Part shown: positions 54,689 to 63,211 of the stretch, piece by piece
How positions within the stretch are numbered: position 1 is the first letter of the stretch
How the letters are laid out: every line of letters starts with the position of its first letter
Assembly: GCF_023684385.1 (NCBI RefSeq)
Contig: NZ_JAGSOJ010000001.1
Coordinates: forward strand, 434,001 to 498,000
Source: Oceanirhabdus seepicola
GTDB taxonomy: Bacteria > Bacillota > Clostridia > Clostridiales > Clostridiaceae
Direction: 5' to 3'
Length of the DNA stretch: 64,000 nucleotides
The notes under the pieces: model-generated
The model's input: the letters and a program-made list of their open reading frames with translations, nothing else
Told to the model about the DNA's origin: nothing
Databases searched by the model: none
Position numbers and translations under genes: made by a program

Positions 54689-55240
54689 TTAATAGGTAAA
54701 TCTATCAATTTCTTTCAGAACTATCACTTCTATCTCCCTCTTATTATGGTTCTTTTTATAATTTTCTATAATGTTTTTTAGTTCCTTGTCATCATAATCT
54801 AGTTTCCCCTCAGTAAGAATATATCCTTTATTTTCCTCCAGGATCACTATCAAATCATTTACCTGATTGTTTATTCTATGTTTTAAAACCCCTCTAATGC
54901 TTATATTATTAATATTTTTATCAGATAAATTTAATTGTTTACTACACTCCCCTAAATCTAAATTAATATTATCTCCATCTATTTGCTTTTCTATTTCATC
55001 AATATTAATCCCTACTTCTTCCGTTAGTTCGTTTATCAATTCTTGTCTCAAATTACATAATTTTTCTTCACCAATTCTTTTTTCATCGGCATATTTATCC
55101 ATCTGTTCTGTAATATCTCCAACAAAGAGTTTTCCTTCTGCCAGTTTATCATAAAGTCCAAATATAAATTCTCTAAACTCATTTACATCTTTTTCTGAAA
55201 CCTTATTACGTAATTGATTAATATCAATAATATCACTCAT
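54689..55240 (-). CDS. DUF3867-like clostridial protein
   Basis: The 183-residue protein is acidic and helical, with no signal or membrane segment. The N-terminus (MSDIIDINQLRNKVSEKDVNEF, then FIFGLYDKLAEGKL) resembles the clostridial DUF3867 family as I remember it; this should be checked. Function unknown. It is the last gene on the strand after dinG and three tandem paralogues, but a palindromic element lies between and ends 47 bp upstream. It is therefore uncertain whether it shares their transcript. AAGGAGA precedes the ATG. Confidence 0.65.
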   Translation of the reverse strand: MSDIIDINQLRNKVSEKDVNEFREFIFGLYDKLAEGKLFVGDITEQMDKYADEKRIGEEKLCNLRQELINELTEEVGINIDEIEKQIDGDNINLDLGECSKQLNLSDKNINNISIRGVLKHRINNQVNDLIVILEENKGYILTEGKLDYDDKELKNIIENYKKNHNKREIEVIVLKEIDRFTY

Positions 55241-55287
55241 AAAACTTCTCCTTACAAAAACTTGCTTGTAATTAAAAATACCCTATA

Positions 55288-55436
55288 GACATATTCAAAT
55301 AAATAACTAGTCAGTTATACAGAAAGAAATTATCATTTATATCTTGATATAGAAAAAGTGTTGAACCTTCACTATTTTCTATATCAAGAATCATAAGGTA
55401 AATTTCTTTCTGTATTCTAGTCTATTTTCATATGTC
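55288..55436. mobile_element. MITE-like palindromic element, copy g (149 bp)
   Basis: Nearly identical to 13834-13973. Ends are GACATATTCAAATAAATAAC...TAGTCA and TCTAGTCTATTTTCATATGTC. A long nested dyad (ACAGAAAGAAATT and its complement; TCTTGATATAGAAAA and its complement) fills the interior. Its right end overlaps the stop codon of the gene at 55428. Confidence 0.8.
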
Positions 55437-55883
55437 TTCTTCAGTTTTAAACTCTTCTAATTTTAACTGATCATTCTTATTTATTTTAGTTCCATCATCT
55501 TTTAATTTTGAATCTTTAAATACTCCTGGTGATTTTCCAATATTAAAAAGCGACCAATACGGACCTTTGAATATATCTCCAACTGGCCTCTCAAGACTTT
55601 TATTATCAATCTCACCTAATTCCTCAAAGGTATAGTCTTCTCCCCAAAAGGCTTCTTCATTAAATTTATTTTCATTTGGTTTCTTGATTTGTAAAAAAGG
55701 TGATTTAAATGCACTTGGACTTTTGCCAAGCTTATGAAAACTCCAGTAAGCATCTTTTCCATAACCTTCAGGTCTATTTAAAATCTCTTTTATTCGTTGA
55801 TTATCAATAAATATTCCTTCTTCATTTTCTGTTTTTTGTGTTACTTCTCTAAAGGTATTATATTCATGTAAATCATACTTCAT
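55428..55883 (-). CDS. Tandem-family protein 3 (YN...DAYWS family, unrecognised)
   Basis: The 151-residue protein is the third of three tandem paralogues. Shared marks are M-x-x-D-x-x-E-Y-N at the start, IFIDNQRIKEILNRP near residue 25, GKDAYWSFHKLGKSPSAFKSPF near residue 40, and a second internal copy of that last segment (KGPYWSLFNIGKSPGVF) near residue 105. It therefore has an internal duplication. The final two residues and the TGA stop come from the end of a palindromic element, so the original C-terminus may have been longer. AAGGAAAGGTGATTTT precedes the ATG. Function unknown. Confidence 0.7.
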   Translation of the reverse strand: MKYDLHEYNTFREVTQKTENEEGIFIDNQRIKEILNRPEGYGKDAYWSFHKLGKSPSAFKSPFLQIKKPNENKFNEEAFWGEDYTFEELGEIDNKSLERPVGDIFKGPYWSLFNIGKSPGVFKDSKLKDDGTKINKNDQLKLEEFKTEEDI

Positions 55884-55930
55884 AAAATCACCTTTCCTTA
55901 AAATAATTAAATCCAGTTAAATTCCGTCTA

Positions 55931-56254
55931 TTATACATCACTATCAGTATCTACCTCATTAAATTCATCATATACATAACCCTCTTCTAGAAATTCTTCC
56001 TGTTCTATTTGAACATTAATTGTACTATCACCCTCTAAAGATGGAGCTTTAAATGAATTTGTTGTTTTACTAAGTTTAAATACACTTAAATATGGATCTC
56101 TCCCTGGACTCCAATAAGCATCTTTCCCAGGAGTAAGTACAGGTCTATTTGAAATTTCTTTTATTAGTTGATCATCAATAAATACCGATTCTCCATATGT
56201 TGCTTTTTTGTTTTTTTGTCTCCATGTATTATATTCATATAAATCAACATTCAT
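55931..56254 (-). CDS. Tandem-family protein 2 (YN...DAYWS family, unrecognised)
   Basis: The 107-residue acidic protein has M-N-V-D-L-Y-E-Y-N at the start, SVFIDDQLIKEISNRP, then PGKDAYWSPGRDPYLSVFKL and SFKAPSL, and an acidic tail (VDTDSDV). No signal, membrane segment or cysteines. The ribosome region (AAAGGATAGTGATTTT before ATG) matches its neighbours', supporting recent tandem duplication. The Trp/Tyr/Pro-rich core suggests a small folded or peptide-binding module; no function can be assigned. Confidence 0.7.
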   Translation of the reverse strand: MNVDLYEYNTWRQKNKKATYGESVFIDDQLIKEISNRPVLTPGKDAYWSPGRDPYLSVFKLSKTTNSFKAPSLEGDSTINVQIEQEEFLEEGYVYDEFNEVDTDSDV

Positions 56255-56268
56255 AAAATCACTATCCT

Positions 56269-56595
56269 TTAAATAACCTTTAAAAATTCAAAATCTTCTT
56301 CCTTAAATTTCCCACTTTCCAATTCTATATTTTCAAAAACATCTGTCACAATAAAAGGTTCCTTTATAAAAGGGGGATCTAATCCAGGTGGACTAAACGG
56401 TCTTACTGGCTCAAACTTAAATACGCTCTTAAACGGATCTACCCCTGGACTCCAAAAGGCATCTATACCAGGTTTTGTAATTCTGCTAAATAAAAGATTT
56501 CTTGTAACCTTTCCATCAATAAAAATACTTATATCACATGTTTTGCTTTGAATCATAACTTTGTTTAGATTATACTCATTAACATCAACATTCAC
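56269..56595 (-). CDS. Tandem-family protein 1 (YN...DAYWS family, unrecognised)
   Basis: The 108-residue protein begins 4 bp after the dinG-like stop. It has M-N-V-D-V-N-E-Y-N, SIFIDGKVTRNLL, then PGIDAFWSPGVDPFKSVFKF and a Pro-rich part (PFSPPGLDPPF). It is the most divergent of the three. Start region AGGTGATTTTGTGA-ATG is like the others'. The immediate coupling to dinG suggests the family works with, or is at least expressed with, a DNA helicase; that is inference from position. Confidence 0.7.
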   Translation of the reverse strand: MNVDVNEYNLNKVMIQSKTCDISIFIDGKVTRNLLFSRITKPGIDAFWSPGVDPFKSVFKFEPVRPFSPPGLDPPFIKEPFIVTDVFENIELESGKFKEEDFEFLKVI

Positions 56596-56599
56596 AAAA

Positions 56600-59395
56600 T
56601 CACCTATTTTTTTTAATAATTATATCTCTTTCAAACTCATACAAAATTACCTCACAAGATATTCCTGTCTCAACTAAAGATTTAATTATATTGTCATTAT
56701 AATTAAATGTTACTACTTTTAAATCCTTTGGATTATTAAAAACTTCACTTTCATAGAGGCATTTGTCCCCAAAAACCCTCTCCCCTATGTTTGTTAAAAT
56801 CTCGTCCTGAAATATAATATGTTTCTCATCTTTATTTTTAATTTTATTGACGTAATACTGATATTTAAGATTATTAGAGTAATTCTCTGACCTTATATTC
56901 TTAAATATTCTAAGTAATTTCAAAATATCTTCTTCCTCATGAATATTAATTCTTTTTCGTTTCCATATAAGAAGTTTTCTTTTTATTTGCTCAATTCCGT
57001 TAGATATATTCAACAATTCCATATTCTTGAGTTTTCCCTCAATCTCAAGATTCTCTAAAGGAATGCCACATAATATGCATTTAAGCATTTTATCCATTCT
57101 CTCCGCAATTTCTCTTGTTTTAGAATTTGTATTATTTTGATTATTACTAATCCATTTTATTATTTCCAATACTCCCTCTTCAAACTTTTTGCTACATTTT
57201 ATAGTTTTAAGATTAAATAGATTATCCTCTCCAAAAAATCTTTTTGTGGAAAACTCATTAAAACTTACGTCATTAATACTCTTAATTTCAATAATATCTT
57301 GTCTTTTTATAACTTTCTCATCTATAAATTTCTTAACCACTTTAATATCAGAAGTTCTATTTTTCATGGGAATTGCATTCCATATCATTTCTTTGTACTC
57401 CAGATTCAAATCATCTCCAACTCTAGGGTCTAATATTGCAACAACTCCTGAGTCTTTTACATTTCTTACCAATCTCCCTACACCCTGTCTTAATTTTAAA
57501 ATCATTTCAGGAACATTGACTTCCATTAAGGGACTTTTACTTATACTTCTTTTAAATTCAATAATAGGATCAGGTACAGGAAAAGGCAATCTTGTTACAA
57601 TTACTTGCGAAAGAGTTTTACCAGGAATATTTATTCCTTCCCAAAAAATACCAGTCCCCAACAATATAGAATTTTCATCTTCTTTAAATGTTGTCACTAT
57701 ATTTTCCTGAGATGAATATGGATTTTGTTTTAATATCTTATAAGGTAACTCCCTCTTTATTAACTCTTTATATACCAAATTCATATCTTCTTTTGATGCA
57801 AAAAGTATTAAGGTTTTTCCTTTTGTCATTTCTACCAGCTTAATAATTTCTTTAATTGATTCCTTTAAGAAATCCTCTCTTAATTTCATAGGGTGAGGCA
57901 TTTTATTCTTATAATATACTATAGTATTATTATCATAATCAAAAGGTGACTCTTTTGGTTCAGATAATATCCCCTTACTTTCCTCTTCTGGAAATCCAAT
58001 ATTTTTTATAATATAAGAATAACGCTCTTTCATATCTCCTTGGAACTTATTAGTCAAAGTTGCTGAAGTAAGAATCATCTTAGGAAGATTTACCATCTCA
58101 AATTCATTTTCTTTATCTCTAAAAAACAATTTTCTTATAACTTTATTTATAAATTTAGGTGCAATCATCAACCTAGTATTTGATATTTCTGCCTTTTTCC
58201 CACTAAACTCCCCCCATGCGAGAGTATCAAAATTATCATACACCACATTATAAATATCTTCTTTTATCCTTTTAAGATCTTCAAGAATTTCGTCTTGAAG
58301 ATTGTTGAAATATTCAAACTCCGATATATTAACTATGTCCACTAACCCAACATTTTTAATAACATTATCTAATGTCTCAATAAGCTTTCTTGATATATTC
58401 AAAACTTTGTTTCTATTTATATTAAATCTACTCTGTTCAGAGCCTTTAAATTCGCCTACATTCATCTGTTCATTAATATCATTAGCTAGTATGTTAAAAT
58501 ACTTCTCTATGTCTTTAATTAACAGATTTATGTTTTCAATTTCTTTACTGTTACCTGTTCTTTTCAAAAAGAATTTTGTATCATTAAATATTAAAAAACA
58601 CTTATTATGTGTAAGTTCCTCTTGAAGCACTCCCCTAACCTTTCCCTCAAGATTATGAGCCTCATCTATAGTTATGTATCGTATTCTATTGCTAAGCAAA
58701 TCTCTCTCTTTCCTCAATTTCTTATGTGTATCAACAATTAGCAAATCATGATTACATAATATAATTCCATCTGTGTTTCCCATCTTATTTCGTTTATCAA
58801 TAAACACACACTCATTATAAAATTTACATTTGTTAAATAAGCAATTTTTAACATTAACACTATCCCATATATCTTCACTTATTTCTTGAGTCAACTTGGC
58901 CCTATCCCCAATATCTTTCACCCAACTTTTGAGATAATTGTAGATCTTTATTTTTTTGAAATCCTCTTCAAGTAATACTTTACTTCCGTACTCCTCCACT
59001 CTTAACCTACATCCAAAGTGACTCATTCCTTTTGCTAAAATAACTTCTGGAGAAAACCCAAGTTTCTTTGATACCGCTCTGATATCGTCCATTAGCTGTT
59101 CTTGTAAAGATATTGTTGATGTGGACACCACAACCGGTTCTTTAAATTCTCTATTATATATCATCAATGGTAATAAATATGCGTAGGATTTACCTATTCC
59201 AACTCCAGCTTCTACCATTATGTGCTGATTATCTCTCATGGCTTCGCAGATATCTAAAGACATGTCCTGTTGACCTTCTCGCTCTTCAAATCCAAGCTTA
59301 GGTAAAAAATCCACAAAAAACTCATATACTTCATTTGTAATAACCTTTTCAATAATCTCTCTTGTACCTTTTTTCTCAGTATCTTTTTTGAACAA
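56600..59395 (-). CDS. dinG: DinG/XPD-type superfamily 2 helicase
   Basis: The ~931-residue protein has Walker A EAGVGIGKSYAYL, DEAH box TIDEAHNL and Fe-S-type cysteines (CRLRVEE, then NCLFNKCKFYNEC). Later motifs are LGTGIFWEGINIPG and RQGVGRLVRN. It unwinds DNA with ATP and 5'-3' polarity in characterised relatives. The N-terminal exonuclease domain of many Firmicute DinG proteins is absent, and there is an extra C-terminal ~200 residues of unknown fold. I prefer the TTG start at 59395, since GGTGATAAAA before it mirrors the GGTGATTTT-ATG starts of the following genes; the frame extends to 59413. Confidence 0.88.
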   Translation of the reverse strand: MFKKDTEKKGTREIIEKVITNEVYEFFVDFLPKLGFEEREGQQDMSLDICEAMRDNQHIMVEAGVGIGKSYAYLLPLMIYNREFKEPVVVSTSTISLQEQLMDDIRAVSKKLGFSPEVILAKGMSHFGCRLRVEEYGSKVLLEEDFKKIKIYNYLKSWVKDIGDRAKLTQEISEDIWDSVNVKNCLFNKCKFYNECVFIDKRNKMGNTDGIILCNHDLLIVDTHKKLRKERDLLSNRIRYITIDEAHNLEGKVRGVLQEELTHNKCFLIFNDTKFFLKRTGNSKEIENINLLIKDIEKYFNILANDINEQMNVGEFKGSEQSRFNINRNKVLNISRKLIETLDNVIKNVGLVDIVNISEFEYFNNLQDEILEDLKRIKEDIYNVVYDNFDTLAWGEFSGKKAEISNTRLMIAPKFINKVIRKLFFRDKENEFEMVNLPKMILTSATLTNKFQGDMKERYSYIIKNIGFPEEESKGILSEPKESPFDYDNNTIVYYKNKMPHPMKLREDFLKESIKEIIKLVEMTKGKTLILFASKEDMNLVYKELIKRELPYKILKQNPYSSQENIVTTFKEDENSILLGTGIFWEGINIPGKTLSQVIVTRLPFPVPDPIIEFKRSISKSPLMEVNVPEMILKLRQGVGRLVRNVKDSGVVAILDPRVGDDLNLEYKEMIWNAIPMKNRTSDIKVVKKFIDEKVIKRQDIIEIKSINDVSFNEFSTKRFFGEDNLFNLKTIKCSKKFEEGVLEIIKWISNNQNNTNSKTREIAERMDKMLKCILCGIPLENLEIEGKLKNMELLNISNGIEQIKRKLLIWKRKRINIHEEEDILKLLRIFKNIRSENYSNNLKYQYYVNKIKNKDEKHIIFQDEILTNIGERVFGDKCLYESEVFNNPKDLKVVTFNYNDNIIKSLVETGISCEVILYEFERDIIIKKNR

Positions 59396-59465
59396 TTTTA
59401 TCACCACTTTCAAATAGTTATTTTCACTCTAAGATTATTTAATTTTAAATTCAATTTTAAATTTA

Positions 59466-59494
59466 TTGTATTTATTTCCTATATACGGTATAAT
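59466..59494 (+). promoter_or_regulatory. Promoter of the thiT leader
   Basis: TTGTAT and TATAAT are separated by 17 bp, about 20 bp before the TPP riboswitch. Confidence 0.7.
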
Positions 59495-59512
59495 GATTTT
59501 GAAAAAGAATAA

Positions 59513-59606
59513 ACCGTGCTAGGGGTGTCATTTGGCTGAGAAATGGATTTTTTTCCATTACCCTCAAACCTGATCTGGTTAATACCAGCGTAGGGAAGCT
59601 TTTATA
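59513..59606 (+). promoter_or_regulatory. TPP riboswitch (THI element)
   Basis: The conserved blocks are present in order: AGGGGTGTC, GGCTGAGA, a variable hairpin (AAATGGATTTTTTTCCATT), ACCCTC, AACCTGATCTGG and ACCAGCGTAGGGAAG. The switch senses thiamine pyrophosphate and should turn off the downstream transporter gene. Confidence 0.97.
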
Positions 59607-59651
59607 TCGAAGGTTCTAAATTCAACTGTAATTTAGACGTTCTATTAAGAC

Positions 59652-59687
59652 AACCCTCCAGCGCACAATTGCAAAGGAGGTTTTTTT
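59652..59687 (+). terminator. Expression hairpin carrying the thiT ribosome site
   Basis: CCTCC (59655-59659) pairs with GGAGG (59676-59680) and seven Ts follow, right up to the ATG at 59688. The 3' arm is itself the Shine-Dalgarno sequence, so one hairpin could both end transcription and hide the ribosome site when TPP is bound. Confidence 0.75.
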
Positions 59688-60347
59688 ATGAATAATTTTG
59701 TTGAAAGTATTAAATTATTGCTTCAATCACCTTATGTTTTATTAGCATTAGCAATTCTATTTATTATTACTATAGCTTTTGTTGTTTTTAAAAGAGTTAA
59801 ACTCACACCAGCTTTAATTTCAATAATAGGAGTTGTTGTTGCTTTAACCTTTGTCTTAAATTTGGTAGTTTTATTTAAGATGCCCCAAGGAGGAAGCGTA
59901 ACATTAGGCAGTATGGTTCCAATTTTAATTCTTGCTTTAATTTATGGTCCTGAAGTAGGATTCCTTGCTGGATTTATCTTTGGATTAATAAATCTTCTTG
60001 TAAGTCCATACATCATTCACCCTATACAAGTTCTCTTTGATTATCCTCTACCATTTATGATGTTAGGTTTAGCTGGATTCTTTAGAATTAAAAGTTCTAA
60101 CTATTATATTGGTGTTATGTACAGATTATTAGGTGTTACAGTTGCTGTACTTGGAAGATTTGTATTCCATTGGCTTTCTGGCGTGATATTCTTTGGACAA
60201 TATGCTCCTGAAGGAACATCCCCTTATTTATATTCATTCATATACAATGGCTCATACCTGCTTCCAGAATACTTAATATGTCTTGCTCTAATTATTTTTA
60301 TACCATTTAGGCAACTTGTTAGAACTTCAAACCGTATAGATATATAG
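59688..60347 (+). CDS. thiT: Thiamine-specific ECF transporter S component ThiT
   Basis: The 219-residue protein has six membrane segments and the ThiT core KMPQGGSVTLGSMVPILILALIYG, followed by HPIQVLFDYPLPFMMLGLAG and LGRFVFHWLSGVIFFGQYAPEG, whose aromatic residues line the thiamine site in known structures. It binds thiamine and works with the shared EcfAAT energising module encoded elsewhere. An N-terminal extension of ~30 residues adds one hydrophobic segment compared with typical ThiT (~190). TPP riboswitch control agrees with the assignment. Confidence 0.95.
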   Translation: MNNFVESIKLLLQSPYVLLALAILFIITIAFVVFKRVKLTPALISIIGVVVALTFVLNLVVLFKMPQGGSVTLGSMVPILILALIYGPEVGFLAGFIFGLINLLVSPYIIHPIQVLFDYPLPFMMLGLAGFFRIKSSNYYIGVMYRLLGVTVAVLGRFVFHWLSGVIFFGQYAPEGTSPYLYSFIYNGSYLLPEYLICLALIIFIPFRQLVRTSNRIDI

Positions 60348-60352
60348 ATATA

Positions 60353-60389
60353 AAAAGCATAGAGCCAAATATTAAAGCTCTATGCTTTT
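60353..60389. terminator. Shared terminator of thiT and mgtC-like genes
   Basis: AAAAGCATAGAGC pairs with GCTCTATGCTTTT. The stop codon of the minus-strand gene lies inside the stem. Confidence 0.8.
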
Positions 60390-61057
60390 GGTTTATTATT
60401 AAATCTTTTTTTATTATATATTACTCCTATAACTCCGTCAATATGAAGAAGATTTTCAATAAGCACCTCTATACGTGCTTTATCTGACATCTTAATCTTC
60501 ATAACAATATTTAATTTTCTCGTTCCTTCTTCCTCTATATTCTCTATTTTAATATCAGTTATACTCATTTTATATTTGGCAAATATACCACCAATATCAC
60601 CAATTAATCCAACCTTTTCTATACACTCAAATTCAAATTTATGATACTTGGAAACTAAAATTCTTTTTTCAAATAGCCCTAGTAATATCAATGAAATTAA
60701 AACAAAAAACGTGGTTAATAAAGCCCCACCATAATATCCATTTCCAAGTGCTAACCCTATGCCTCCACACACCCATATACTTGCCGCTGTAGTCAATCCT
60801 CTTACTCCACTGTCATCCCTTAGGATAGTCCCAGCTCCTAGAAAACCTATTCCACTTACTACTTGTGCAGCTAACCTTGCAGGGTCTCCGCCATTAAATC
60901 CATACATGGATATTAACATTATAAGGGTAGCGCCTAAAGTCACCAATACATGTGTTCTAAGTCCTGCTGGCCTATTTCTAACTTCTCGTTCAAATCCAAT
61001 AGCCCCTCCAAGCACCACTGCCAAAGATAATCTTAAAATCATCTCACCAAGTGCCAA
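60380..61057 (-). CDS. MgtC/SapB family membrane protein
   Basis: The 225-residue protein has four to five membrane segments with the MgtC core: GGAIGFEREVRNRPAGLRTHVLVTLGATLIM, ARLAAQVVSGIGFLGAGTIL and GLTTAASIWVCGGIGLALG. A C-terminal ACT-like cytoplasmic part follows (residues ~150-225). Family members affect growth under low Mg2+ and modulate the membrane ATP synthase in some pathogens; the role in this organism is unknown. It is preceded by a GGGGGAGA-type ribosome site. It lies 48 bp downstream of the ribokinase gene and may be co-transcribed with it. Confidence 0.92.
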   Translation of the reverse strand: MALGEMILRLSLAVVLGGAIGFEREVRNRPAGLRTHVLVTLGATLIMLISMYGFNGGDPARLAAQVVSGIGFLGAGTILRDDSGVRGLTTAASIWVCGGIGLALGNGYYGGALLTTFFVLISLILLGLFEKRILVSKYHKFEFECIEKVGLIGDIGGIFAKYKMSITDIKIENIEEEGTRKLNIVMKIKMSDKARIEVLIENLLHIDGVIGVIYNKKRFNNKPKA

Positions 61058-61104
61058 TCCACCTATTTCAATTGAAAAAATACTCTTCTCCCCCTTCAGA
61101 CATA

Positions 61105-61992
61105 TTATTTATCATTTAAATTTTCCACATCTCTTAGAAATGGAATCGATGTTTGCGCTCCTATTTTAGTTGTAGCAATAGCTGCACATTTTGAAGCAAA
61201 TTCTACCGCTTCATCCATAGATTTATTTATACTAACTGCCATGGCAGCATTGAATGTATCTCCTGCAGATGTAGGATCAATAGACTTTACTTTCAAAGAA
61301 CTATATTTTTTAGATATTGTCTTATCCATATATATACATCCCTTTGATCCTAGTGTTACGATAACCTTCTCCACTCCTGATTCTAGAAGCTTTTTTACCC
61401 CTTCATTTATATTTCTTTCTCCTGTTAATTGAAATAATTCACTTTCATTAGGAGTGATAAGAAACACCTTCTCCAAGATATCTTCTTTAATTTTCGCAGC
61501 AGGAGCAGGATTAAGTATAACTTTTTTCCCCCACTTATGACCTAATTCAATAACTCTCTCAACAGCATTCATTGGAATCTCTAATTGAGTTAATATAATA
61601 TCGCATTCTTTAATCAGCTCTTCAGATTGATCTATATGTTTATCTGTTAGCTCACCATTAACTCCTGGATTTACCACTATTGTATTTTCACTATTCTTAT
61701 CTACTGAAATAACCGCCATACCTGATGGGCCTTCCAACTTTCTTATGCCTCTTATATCTACTCCATTGTTCTTTAAGTTCACAAGCATATCTTTTCCGAT
61801 TGAGTCATTACCTATTGCCCCAATCATGCAAACCGCTCCCCCTAATCTACTGCAAGCAACAGCTTGATTAGCGCCTTTCCCTCCAAAAGCAGTTATAAAA
61901 TCTTGTGCTAATATAGTTTCACCTTCTTCTGGTAACCTTTCTACCATAAAAGTGTAATCAAAATTAAGGCTTCCTACTACTAAAATTTTCAT
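61105..61992 (-). CDS. rbsK: Ribokinase
   Basis: The 295-residue PfkB-family protein has GSLNFDYTFMVERLPEEGET, the AFGGKGANQAVACSRLGG substrate loop and the C-terminal DPTSAGDTFNAAMAV, whose Asp in GAGD/SAGD is the catalytic base. It phosphorylates ribose at O5 with ATP. I chose ATG 61992 because AGAGGTG lies 9 nt upstream; a GTG four codons earlier is part of that site. No rbs transport genes are adjacent, so it may serve nucleoside salvage. Confidence 0.92.
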   Translation of the reverse strand: MKILVVGSLNFDYTFMVERLPEEGETILAQDFITAFGGKGANQAVACSRLGGAVCMIGAIGNDSIGKDMLVNLKNNGVDIRGIRKLEGPSGMAVISVDKNSENTIVVNPGVNGELTDKHIDQSEELIKECDIILTQLEIPMNAVERVIELGHKWGKKVILNPAPAAKIKEDILEKVFLITPNESELFQLTGERNINEGVKKLLESGVEKVIVTLGSKGCIYMDKTISKKYSSLKVKSIDPTSAGDTFNAAMAVSINKSMDEAVEFASKCAAIATTKIGAQTSIPFLRDVENLNDK

Positions 61993-62127
61993 ATTCCATA
62001 ACACCTCTTAAATTTTCCTGAAAACAATTCTTATGAAAATTATATTTCTATTTTCGCCTTTAGTCAAATCAGCGCTCTTTACCTTTTATTCAAATATATG
62101 TTAATATAAGCTATGAGGTGATAATTA

Positions 62128-63081
62128 ATGAAGTTCTTTGGACCAAATAAAAGTGATATATGGAGAAAGTTTGCAGAAGAAATAAACGCAGAATTCAACC
62201 CTTCAATGATAATAACTAAAAAATTTAAATCATATACAATAGAACTTACAACAATAAACGGAAGGAATTCACCAGTTTATACTACAATTTCATGTACCAT
62301 GCCAAATAAACATAATCTTAAGTTCAAAATCATTGGAGATTACTCAGAACGCTATATCATTAACTATACCAAACTAATGGATTATATTATTGAAAACGAT
62401 GAGTTGAAATCCAAATATATAATCAGAAGTAATAGTAGATTCATAATTGATCAATTATTAGATGAACCTGATATAGTTAAGTATTTAGTAGATAATCGAG
62501 ATATATTTATAGAATATAGAACTACTAATATGATGGAATCAGATAATCCCAGTGAAAATAGTATCCTTAAATTATCAATACTTGGTACTGTAATGGATAA
62601 TTCTCTTTTAAAAGATTTATTTGAACTATCTGCTAATATTATAACAATTATTGATTTAGTAAATTCTTCTGTCGAAAATCCCCTAGTAGTAAAAGATCCT
62701 AATATACTAGAGGTAATAAAATCTTCCGCTACGAATCTATATGAAAATTCAGATAAAATCAACTCATTGGCAAATAAATTCATCCATAAAAACAAAGGTG
62801 ATGTTCCTGATAGTGCTAATATAACTACCGTAGAAAGTATTCCTCTAAATAAAGCAAATACCCATGAAGATATTATTAATCCTACAACTGACAAAGAATC
62901 ATCTGATATAATCCAAATAAATTCTATGGCTAATACCGATTCTGATGAAATCAAATTAGATACTTCCTTAGATTCTTTAAATATGGATAATTTAACCATT
63001 TCAACGGATGATTTACAAATATCAACAGATGATTTAGTAATACCATCTATATCAACAGATGACTATTCACCTGATAATTAA
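62128..63081 (+). CDS. Unrecognised 317-aa protein with acidic STDD-repeat tail
   Basis: No family recognised. The first ~200 residues look folded: a short helix (SDIWRKFAEEINAEF), strands, YIIRSNSRFIIDQLLDEPDI and KLSILGTVMDNSLLKDLFELS. The region resembles the unnamed proteins in which a ligand-free 'FD..F.ivsn' motif precedes a helical tail. The last ~110 residues are acidic and disordered, ending in three near copies of ISTDD. No signal or membrane segment. AGGTGAT precedes the ATG. It converges on the MupG-type gene, with an inverted repeat between. Confidence 0.7.
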   Translation: MKFFGPNKSDIWRKFAEEINAEFNPSMIITKKFKSYTIELTTINGRNSPVYTTISCTMPNKHNLKFKIIGDYSERYIINYTKLMDYIIENDELKSKYIIRSNSRFIIDQLLDEPDIVKYLVDNRDIFIEYRTTNMMESDNPSENSILKLSILGTVMDNSLLKDLFELSANIITIIDLVNSSVENPLVVKDPNILEVIKSSATNLYENSDKINSLANKFIHKNKGDVPDSANITTVESIPLNKANTHEDIINPTTDKESSDIIQINSMANTDSDEIKLDTSLDSLNMDNLTISTDDLQISTDDLVIPSISTDDYSPDN

Positions 63082-63116
63082 AAAAAGATTTCAACCTTTT
63101 TACTGCCTTTAGAATT

Positions 63117-63211
63117 TCAGACTGTTTAAAACGTTCATAATCAAAATCAAGGCGAACCAGCAGCGCTGAGAGCCTTAGCCGCTTCGAAATTGGGTGTTTT
63201 AAACAGTCTGA
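63117..63211. repeat. 95-bp inverted repeat between convergent genes
   Basis: TCAGACTGTTTAAAAC and its exact inverse GTTTTAAACAGTCTGA bound an interior much richer in GC than its surroundings (AACCAGCAGCGCTGAGAGCC). Inverted, the interior resembles the repeat at 54327. It abuts the stop codon of the minus-strand MupG-type gene and probably ends both genes. No frame inside. Confidence 0.75.

Noticed and set aside
56600..59413. Calling the helicase a DNA polymerase III epsilon/DinG fusion
   Set aside because: The exonuclease motifs expected at the N-terminus are absent; the protein begins ~40 residues before the helicase domain.
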